From Paludibacter sp. (GTDB lineage Bacteria > Bacteroidota > Bacteroidia > Bacteroidales > Paludibacteraceae), in contig JAQTOL010000056.1 in NCBI GenBank assembly GCA_028748945.1, forward strand, positions 1 through 11,629: 11,629 nucleotides of DNA, written 5' to 3'. A program made the translations under genes and the position numbers. This document shows positions 6,758 to 11,629 of the stretch, piece by piece; position 1 is the stretch's first letter, and each line of letters starts with the position of its first letter. The notes under the pieces were generated by a model. That model did not search any database, was not told where the DNA came from, and worked only from the letters and a program-made list of their open reading frames with translations.

Positions 6758-7867
6758 TCAATTATTTTTTACGATTTTAGTTTTAAGTGCTTCCAGAACT
6801 TCATCGGGCGCAGGTACAATACCTCCCATTCGTCCGTAAAATTCAACCGGAACACGACCATTTACAGCCAACCGTACATCATCTACCATTTGACCGGCAT
6901 TCATTTCGACAGTCAGCATACCCTTCACTTTATCGGCATAATTGCTTAAAGCAATAGTCGGGAAAGGAAAAAGCGTTATCGGGCGTAATAAACCGGCTTT
7001 AATACCTTCTGAACGTGCCATTTCTACTGCTTTCTGACAGACTCTGGCACTGGTTCCAAAAGCTACAACGAGATATTCTGCATCTTCGCACGAAAACTCT
7101 TCAAACATAACTTCATTTTTTTCAATCTCCCTGTATTTAGCTTGTAAACGCAGGTTTATTGCCTCCATTTCTTCAGCTTCGAGCGATAATGAGGTTATTA
7201 TATTCGGTTTCCTGTTGGCCGGTTTACCAAGTGTAGCCCAGGGTGTATTTTTGCGGATTTCATCTTCCGTTAAACGGGGTTGAAACGGAGGTAAAATGAC
7301 TTTCTCCATCATCTGACCAATAACACCATCCGCTAAAATTAATGCCGGAGTACAGTATTTGAATGCCAATTCAAAGGCCAGAACGGTATGATCAGCCATT
7401 TCCTGAACTGAAGCCGGTGCTAAGGTAATTAATTTGTAATCACCATGGCCTCCACCTTTAACTGATTGATAGTAATCCGCCTGACTGGGTTGAATAGTTC
7501 CTAATCCGGGTCCGCCACGCATAACATTTACAATAACACATGGCAATTCGGCACAAGCGATATATGAAATTCCTTCCTGCATCAGGCTTACTCCCGGACT
7601 TGATGAACTCGTCATAGATTTTTTACCACAACAAGCAGCACCATAAACCATATTGATGGACGAAGTCTCACTTTCAGCCTGTAAAACCACCATTCCAGTC
7701 GTATTCCAGGGCTCTTGTTCCATCAAAGTCTCCATTATTTCAGACTGAGGTGTAATAGGATAACCGAAATAACCATCGCAACCGCAACGTATGGCCGCGT
7801 GGGCTATGGCTTCGTTACCTTTCATCAATCTTACTTCTTCTTTGTCCAGTTTTTTTGAATTGCTCAT
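6758..7867 (-). CDS. korA: 2-oxoacid:ferredoxin oxidoreductase, alpha subunit (KorA; often annotated VorB)
   Basis: This is the large catalytic-core subunit. Its pyrimidine-binding domain and C-terminal transketolase-like domain pair with the TPP-binding beta subunit. The 369 residues are full length. Visible features are LMKGNEAIAHAAI (14-26), the substrate-loop motif GYPITPQSEIME (35-46), the MTSSSSPGVSLMQEG stretch (84-98), and a C-terminal domain starting about 260 (EYLVVAFGTSAR) and ending with FYGRMGG. Automatic pipelines tend to call this branch 3-methyl-2-oxobutanoate dehydrogenase subunit VorB, but the delta-alpha-beta-gamma order also equals that of Helicobacter oorDABC, which acts on 2-oxoglutarate. 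It lies 40 bases after the ferredoxin gene with an AATTTAAAATTG leader element on the plus strand. In an anaerobe it would link amino-acid or TCA carbon to ferredoxin. Confidence 0.95.
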   Translation of the reverse strand: MSNSKKLDKEEVRLMKGNEAIAHAAIRCGCDGYFGYPITPQSEIMETLMEQEPWNTTGMVVLQAESETSSINMVYGAACCGKKSMTSSSSPGVSLMQEGISYIACAELPCVIVNVMRGGPGLGTIQPSQADYYQSVKGGGHGDYKLITLAPASVQEMADHTVLAFELAFKYCTPALILADGVIGQMMEKVILPPFQPRLTEDEIRKNTPWATLGKPANRKPNIITSLSLEAEEMEAINLRLQAKYREIEKNEVMFEEFSCEDAEYLVVAFGTSARVCQKAVEMARSEGIKAGLLRPITLFPFPTIALSNYADKVKGMLTVEMNAGQMVDDVRLAVNGRVPVEFYGRMGGIVPAPDEVLEALKTKIVKNN

Positions 7868-7879
7868 GATATTGATACA

Positions 7880-7891
7880 AATTTAAAATTG
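7880..7891 (-). promoter_or_regulatory. Leader element CAATTTTAAATT before the alpha subunit
   Basis: The mRNA-sense 12-mer CAATTTTAAATT ends 12 bases upstream of the alpha ATG. The identical 12-mer ends 8 bases upstream of the ferredoxin ATG (8141-8152). No Shine-Dalgarno sequence is present at either start, so an AT-rich unstructured translation enhancer is a reasonable but unproven reading. Confidence 0.35.
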
Positions 7892-7907
7892 AAAATAATC
7901 TAATAAC

Positions 7908-8132
7908 CTAGACTCTAACCTTATAAACGGTAATACAAGCATCTGGACAGACATACGCACAGGCCGAACAACCAACGCATGAGTCGGGATCTTCCATATA
8001 AGAATAATTGTATCCTTTGGAATTAGCCTCGTTATTTAATGATAATACTTTTGATGGACAAGCTACTACGCATAAATTACAGCCCTTACACCGTTCTATG
8101 TTGACTACTATTGCCCCCTTTATTTTTGCCAT
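7908..8132 (-). CDS. korD: 2x[4Fe-4S] ferredoxin-type delta subunit of 2-oxoacid oxidoreductase
   Basis: This 74-residue electron-transfer subunit passes electrons from the alpha/beta active site to soluble ferredoxin. Two complete CxxCxxCxxxCP motifs are visible, Cys15/18/21/25 and Cys52/55/58/62, each pattern swapping one ligand with the other as in bacterial-type ferredoxins. An extra Cys66 follows. An insertion of about ten residues (33-46) separates the two halves, as in KorD/OorD proteins. It is the first gene of the operon, 40 bases before the alpha gene. A -7 element (8158-8165) lies about 25 bases upstream, suggesting that operon transcription starts here with a very short leader. 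The ATG choice is supported by MAKIKGAIVVNIERC, which leaves the usual distance to the first cysteine. Confidence 0.95.
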   Translation of the reverse strand: MAKIKGAIVVNIERCKGCNLCVVACPSKVLSLNNEANSKGYNYSYMEDPDSCVGCSACAYVCPDACITVYKVRV

Positions 8133-8140
8133 TGTATTAT

Positions 8141-8152
8141 AATTTAAAATTG
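8141..8152 (-). promoter_or_regulatory. Leader element CAATTTTAAATT before the ferredoxin subunit
   Basis: This is the same mRNA-sense 12-mer as at 7880-7891, here 8 bases upstream of the ferredoxin ATG and at about the expected transcription start. It would therefore form the 5' end of the operon mRNA. Function is inferred only from position and repetition. Confidence 0.35.
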
Positions 8153-8157
8153 CCGTA

Positions 8158-8187
8158 CAAATTTAATTAAAAATAATTAGGAATAAA
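8158..8187 (-). promoter_or_regulatory. Candidate promoter of the kor/vor operon
   Basis: The minus strand has TAAATTTG (8165 to 8158), a perfect TAnnTTTG -7 element. TTTA (8187 to 8184) lies 18 bases further upstream as a one-mismatch -33 element. Start would fall near 8151, giving a leader of about 20 bases before the ferredoxin ATG. The promoter sits in the 148-bp gap downstream of the hydrolase gene, so the operon need not depend on readthrough. Confidence 0.5.
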
Positions 8188-8280
8188 TCTGTTCCGTGTT
8201 TTTTATGTTTATATTTTTCAGTACTTCTAAACTCTAACTTTTATGTAATAAATTTAGCCCTGATTACAAATATTTCCGCA

Positions 8281-9051
8281 TTATTTATGTTGATTAAAAA
8301 GCCATGTTAAAAAATCTGGTTGTGCAAAAGCAGACGTCCAGCTATCATGCCCGACTCCCGGAAATGAAATAATTTCAACTTTTTGAGAACCCTCCGCTTT
8401 TAATTCAACATAAGCATTGCGGGCATATTCCGGCGAAACGACATTATCGTCACTACCATAATAAATCCGAATCGGCATTTTTCGTACTTTCTTCAACCTT
8501 TCAACGTTTACCGCTCCACAGATTGAAATGGCCGCAGCAAATGTTTTTGGATACCTGCAAATCAAATCCAATGTACCCATTCCACCAAGCGATAATCCTC
8601 CAATATAAATTCGTTTGCCATCAATCAGACCTTCTCTTTTATAAGTATCAATTAATTTTTTTACCAAATAGAGTGGTTTTGTTGCACGACGTGTGTCGAT
8701 AATGTCAAATTTATCGTTTGGAAGATCCTTCAGGGTTACCCACGATGCATTTTCCGGACATTGTGGAAAAACGACAATTGCCGGATAATTCGCTCTGTTT
8801 AATGAGTCCGTAAATAGTGAAGATCCGTGTATGAGTTGTTTTTCATTGTCATTTCCACATTCACCCGGGCCATGAAGAAAAATTACCAATGGATAAACTA
8901 CTGATTTATTGTAATTAACCGGGAAAAGGAGTCTGTAAAGTAAGGTGTCACCTTTGTAAATAAATTCCTTTTTTTGAAAAAAAATATTTTGAGCCGGAGC
9001 TAAAATTGTGATCAAAAAGAAAAATAATCCAACTAAATGATAACGTTTCAT
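8281..9051 (-). CDS. Secreted alpha/beta-hydrolase (esterase / prolyl-oligopeptidase-like)
   Basis: The 256-residue product begins with a signal peptide (MKRYH, then a hydrophobic core 6-20 ending APA-Q), so it is exported to the periplasm or beyond. The mature part is a compact alpha/beta-hydrolase. FLHGPGE (58-64) provides the oxyanion-hole strand, GLSLGG (152-157) the nucleophile elbow with Ser154, Asp202 in GSDDNVV is the probable acid, and His235 in GVGHDSW the catalytic histidine. Proteins with this layout are often annotated as phospholipase/carboxylesterase-like, feruloyl-esterase-like or prolyl oligopeptidase family enzymes, and in Bacteroidota many deacylate plant polysaccharides. 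The substrate cannot be told here and no polysaccharide-utilisation genes surround it. It appears to be transcribed alone. No clear TAnnTTTG element precedes it, and a 407-bp spacer separates it from the nuclease gene. Confidence 0.85.
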   Translation of the reverse strand: MKRYHLVGLFFFLITILAPAQNIFFQKKEFIYKGDTLLYRLLFPVNYNKSVVYPLVIFLHGPGECGNDNEKQLIHGSSLFTDSLNRANYPAIVVFPQCPENASWVTLKDLPNDKFDIIDTRRATKPLYLVKKLIDTYKREGLIDGKRIYIGGLSLGGMGTLDLICRYPKTFAAAISICGAVNVERLKKVRKMPIRIYYGSDDNVVSPEYARNAYVELKAEGSQKVEIISFPGVGHDSWTSAFAQPDFLTWLFNQHK

Positions 9052-9458
9052 GCAATAATATATTTTTGTTGTAAAACCCGGAAATTACAGGTTTCAATAA
9101 ATAATTTTTATGTACTAAATTGTATTTGCACTATACCCTGATTCTCGTTTGGAGAAGCAAAAGAAACACTTGAAATCAGTTTTCGCAAATATCTGGTGAA
9201 TTTATACAAGCATTGGGATGAAAATTTTATATTCGGGATAGAAAATTCAATACCGGGACGAAAAATACTGAATTATTGCTATCAAAATGTATATTTTATT
9301 GTTTCAAACCTTCATTTTAAGATTACTGAATTCAAAAAAAGTCAGGTTTCCTAAATCCGGACAACATTTCGGTTATTCTATTTATAATTTACTATGAATA
9401 TGACAATTAGCATTATATCCTTTTTAAAAGCCACATTCAACCTGTATTTTTTTTACTT
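9052..9458. other. Gene-free spacer between the hydrolase and nuclease genes (407 bp)
   Basis: The region must hold the hydrolase promoter and the 3' end of the nuclease transcript, both on the minus strand. I found no exact TAnnTTTG element. A frame on the plus strand is open from 9142 to about 9352 but has no ATG and no recognisable protein, so I do not call it. A weak GC-containing fold followed by seven T on the minus strand (about 9335-9360) may end the nuclease transcript. Three degenerate 20-bp tandem repeats lie at 9215-9274. Confidence 0.5.
9215..9274. repeat. Three degenerate 20-bp tandem repeats
   Basis: GGGATGAAAATT (9215), GGGATAGAAAAT (9235) and GGGACGAAAAAT (9255) begin at exact 20-base intervals. 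All three units agree at 8 of 20 positions, mainly GGGA and a central A run, and most others agree in two of three. The array lies 164-223 bp upstream of the hydrolase start. A 20-bp period is near two helical turns, as seen for some response-regulator sites. No function is shown. Confidence 0.4.
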
Positions 9459-11629
9459 TTAGCGGTTACAAACTCCGGCATAGGGGCAATACCGGCAAAC
9501 TTTTGTGTTTTCGGTTTGAATGAATGCAAGTTCTGGATTGAAAATATCTTCCAGGCAACCGGTCAGATGCTGCCGGAAGTCGGATTCGTAATTTTTGAAG
9601 TCGGTTACTGTTTCGTTGATATTTTTATCCGGTTTACAATGCAACTCTGTGTCAAAGCCTGCTTTAAACACATCACGCATATAGTAAATTCCCGGTGTCA
9701 TTGGCCTTCCAAGCGCTTTATCCTTGTACAATATGCCATACAAGAAGGTCTGTAAAACGAATTTCGGACGTTTGTCCTTGTTCTGCTCAAATACTTCATC
9801 CAGATTTTTAAATTCCAGGGATCCAATTCCCGTTTTGTAGTCAAGTATGCGCAGACGATTATCCTTTTCGTCTATACGATCAATAAAGCCTTTTATATTC
9901 ACGGATTTAGAGCCATCTTCAATCGGAAACCGCAGATAGCAACGTTCTTCCGAATTTATATACCTGAAAGGTGCATGCTGTTTGTCTGTCTTTAATACCT
10001 GTAAAACATATTTTTTGATTACTGTGGCTATCAGTAGATTATTTCCTTCTAAAGCAACAATAGCCTTGTTTTTCTTTTTGAAATATTTTTCAGAGAATGC
10101 TATCGAAATCAGCCGGTCGATATGCAATTGATTGGCTATTAAAGCATCAAAATCGTCAGGTTGTATCATTATGCCTTTGTAAGGCTCGTACATATTTTCC
10201 ATTACAGCATGAAACAATGTTCCAAACATATCGGCTTCAATCGTTTCTTTTACTTCGTCTATCTGCTCGACTTTTTCCACCTGTGTAAGGTAAAACTGTA
10301 AGGGACAATCGATATAGCTGTTAATGGAACTGGCCGAGAGGGCGGGCATATTATCGCCTTCCTGCATAAACCGCAGCAGTTTTTCCATAACAGCCGGTGT
10401 TTTTTCTATTTTAATGGCCTGAGGACTTCCAAAACTAATATCGAATGCAATTACTTTATGCTGATATTTTACTCCGTAATGGTATTTTAACTGATGCATA
10501 AACCGACTCACTTCAGCAGTCTGTCCCGATTCCGAACGTGAATCGTATAAAAAGAAAATCTTTTTAGCACGATGAATGAGTCTGTAGAAATTATAGGCTG
10601 TTATAGCATCCTGATGTTCAGTCGTCGGCAATTCAAAACCCCTACGCAGGTTATAGGGTATAAAACTGTTTATAGTGCTTTTTTGTGGAAAAATTCCTTC
10701 ATTGAAAGATGTAATAATCAGATAGTCAAAATCCAACCCACGGGTTTCCAAAACACCCATAACCTGCAAACCATCCAAAGGTTCACCGACAAAAGGGATG
10801 GAGATACCTGCAGTCAACTGACGCGTCAACCGAACAAGCGTTTCGATGGTCATAGCTACGTCAACGGGTTTATCATTCATTATATCCGACATGCGTTTAA
10901 TGGCAATATAATATTGATACAGAAAATCGCACTCCAATTGGAATTTATTCGCCTCTTCTGAAGCATGTTGCCAACCGTTTTGCAAGCTGCTGAGAATGCG
11001 TAGAAGGTAATTTAAAAAAGTAGCAGTATTTGTTTGCGGACTAAATATGGCAGCCAGTATATCATTTTGTTTAAACTCATCGGCATCAACATAAATCCAG
11101 TTATTTTCGGCCATCCTTTTCAGTATGCTTTTGGCATCTTCATTGCATAGCAGGCTGATATATTGATGGTTTAGAATATTGGAAACATTTAAATGATAAA
11201 ATGAAACCCGGTCATTTGAAACGCGCATCCGCTTTTGTAATTCGAAAATATGCTCTATCAACCCCGAAACCGGTGTAGTCCTGAGAGGAAAACCCATGGT
11301 AACATTAATTTTCCCGATATGCGTTGGCAAAGAATGAAGTAAAGGAATCAACAAACTTTCATCCGGCAGTACGACTGCAGTTTTAATCCAGTTTTGATCC
11401 GGAGTTTCCTGCGGGAAAAGTTGATTTAGAATATTATAGGTTTGTTTAGCCTGACCAACAGCTGATGTAACGGCAATAAGTTCAATTTCTTTCTCCTGCA
11501 AAGACTCGACAATCGGCTCAATGGCATATTTAGATGGAAAAACATGCATATTTTCAGCATAAAACAAGGAAGCTTGATTGTCGCTATCGCGCAATAATGC
11601 TGCATCGTAATCCCAATAAAAATCGGCTT
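9459..11629 (-). CDS. PD-(D/E)XK nuclease family protein, AddB-like (5' end beyond the window)
   Basis: This is the C-terminal part of an AddB-type subunit of a RecBCD-like helicase-nuclease that processes double-strand breaks. The frame stays open to the right edge, adding ADFYWDYDAALL upstream of the TTG at 11594, so the true start lies outside and the gene is partial. Numbering from the first complete codon visible (11627), a helicase-like motif VMGVLETRGLDFDYL (289-303) precedes the nuclease domain. That domain shows SSINSYIDCPLQFY (433-446), FGTLFHAVMENMY (468-480), GFIDRID (580-586), LDYKTG (595-600) and QTFLY (626-630). Cys441 with Cys711, Cys714 and Cys720 of CRYCPYAGVC matches the four-cysteine [4Fe-4S] arrangement of AddB-type nucleases. 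I see no intact Walker A motif in this part. In Bacteroidota an AddA-like UvrD helicase gene is often adjacent; it would be off the window. Confidence 0.92.
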   Translation of the reverse strand, partial: ADFYWDYDAALLRDSDNQASLFYAENMHVFPSKYAIEPIVESLQEKEIELIAVTSAVGQAKQTYNILNQLFPQETPDQNWIKTAVVLPDESLLIPLLHSLPTHIGKINVTMGFPLRTTPVSGLIEHIFELQKRMRVSNDRVSFYHLNVSNILNHQYISLLCNEDAKSILKRMAENNWIYVDADEFKQNDILAAIFSPQTNTATFLNYLLRILSSLQNGWQHASEEANKFQLECDFLYQYYIAIKRMSDIMNDKPVDVAMTIETLVRLTRQLTAGISIPFVGEPLDGLQVMGVLETRGLDFDYLIITSFNEGIFPQKSTINSFIPYNLRRGFELPTTEHQDAITAYNFYRLIHRAKKIFFLYDSRSESGQTAEVSRFMHQLKYHYGVKYQHKVIAFDISFGSPQAIKIEKTPAVMEKLLRFMQEGDNMPALSASSINSYIDCPLQFYLTQVEKVEQIDEVKETIEADMFGTLFHAVMENMYEPYKGIMIQPDDFDALIANQLHIDRLISIAFSEKYFKKKNKAIVALEGNNLLIATVIKKYVLQVLKTDKQHAPFRYINSEERCYLRFPIEDGSKSVNIKGFIDRIDEKDNRLRILDYKTGIGSLEFKNLDEVFEQNKDKRPKFVLQTFLYGILYKDKALGRPMTPGIYYMRDVFKAGFDTELHCKPDKNINETVTDFKNYESDFRQHLTGCLEDIFNPELAFIQTENTKVCRYCPYAGVCNR

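Noticed and set aside
9142..9352. Open plus-strand frame in the 9052-9458 spacer
   Set aside because: There is no ATG, only a mid-frame GTG. It is about 70 codons long and has no similarity I recognise.
10572..10961. 129-codon open frame on the plus strand inside the nuclease gene
   Set aside because: It lies fully antisense to a well-supported coding region and its translation shows no recognisable motif.
11592..11594. TTG at 11594 as the start of the nuclease gene
   Set aside because: The frame is open through the right edge and the upstream codons read as a plausible continuation. The protein is also too short for the family without an N-terminal part.

Overview
The window looks like a chromosomal housekeeping stretch from an anaerobic, low-GC member of the Bacteroidota, probably Bacteroidales. 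Four things suggest this: the double-CBM20 (DPE2-like) 4-alpha-glucanotransferase usual in that group, a four-gene 2-oxoacid:ferredoxin oxidoreductase operon in the order delta-alpha-beta-gamma, AT-rich leaders without clear Shine-Dalgarno sequences, and several TAnnTTTG -7 promoter elements. No genus can be named from the sequence alone.

Layout, left to right. Positions 1-223 hold no gene. They contain a candidate promoter pointing off the left edge and a strong hairpin terminator behind prs. prs (PRPP synthetase) runs leftward at 224-1168. A 327-bp divergent spacer (1169-1495) carries candidate promoters for prs and malQ and two small palindromes, one resembling a LacI-family operator. malQ runs rightward at 1496-4188 and is broken by a one-base frameshift at about 2484-2488. 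The two halves join cleanly if one A is restored to a short A run.

Every gene from 4255 to the right edge is on the minus strand. First is a lipoprotein with a polysaccharide-deacetylase (NodB-like) fold (4255-5106). Next is the 2-oxoacid:ferredoxin oxidoreductase operon, transcribed ferredoxin (8132-7908), alpha (7867-6758), beta (6617-5856), gamma (5816-5271). Then come a secreted alpha/beta-hydrolase (8281-9051), a 407-bp gene-free spacer (9052-9458) with three degenerate 20-bp tandem repeats, and the C-terminal three quarters or so of an AddB-like PD-(D/E)XK nuclease with a probable Fe-S cluster (9459 to beyond 11629).

The genes serve separate functions: nucleotide and amino-acid precursor supply (prs), intracellular maltodextrin/glycogen turnover (malQ), ferredoxin-linked 2-oxoacid metabolism (kor/vor), envelope or extracellular hydrolysis (lipoprotein, esterase), and double-strand-break repair (AddB-like). 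I see no mobile element, CRISPR array, tRNA, rRNA or obvious new multi-gene system. The points most worth a second look are the malQ frameshift, the palindromes upstream of malQ, the altered catalytic motif of the deacetylase-like lipoprotein, a 12-base element repeated in kor-operon leaders, and the alpha-beta spacer hairpin.
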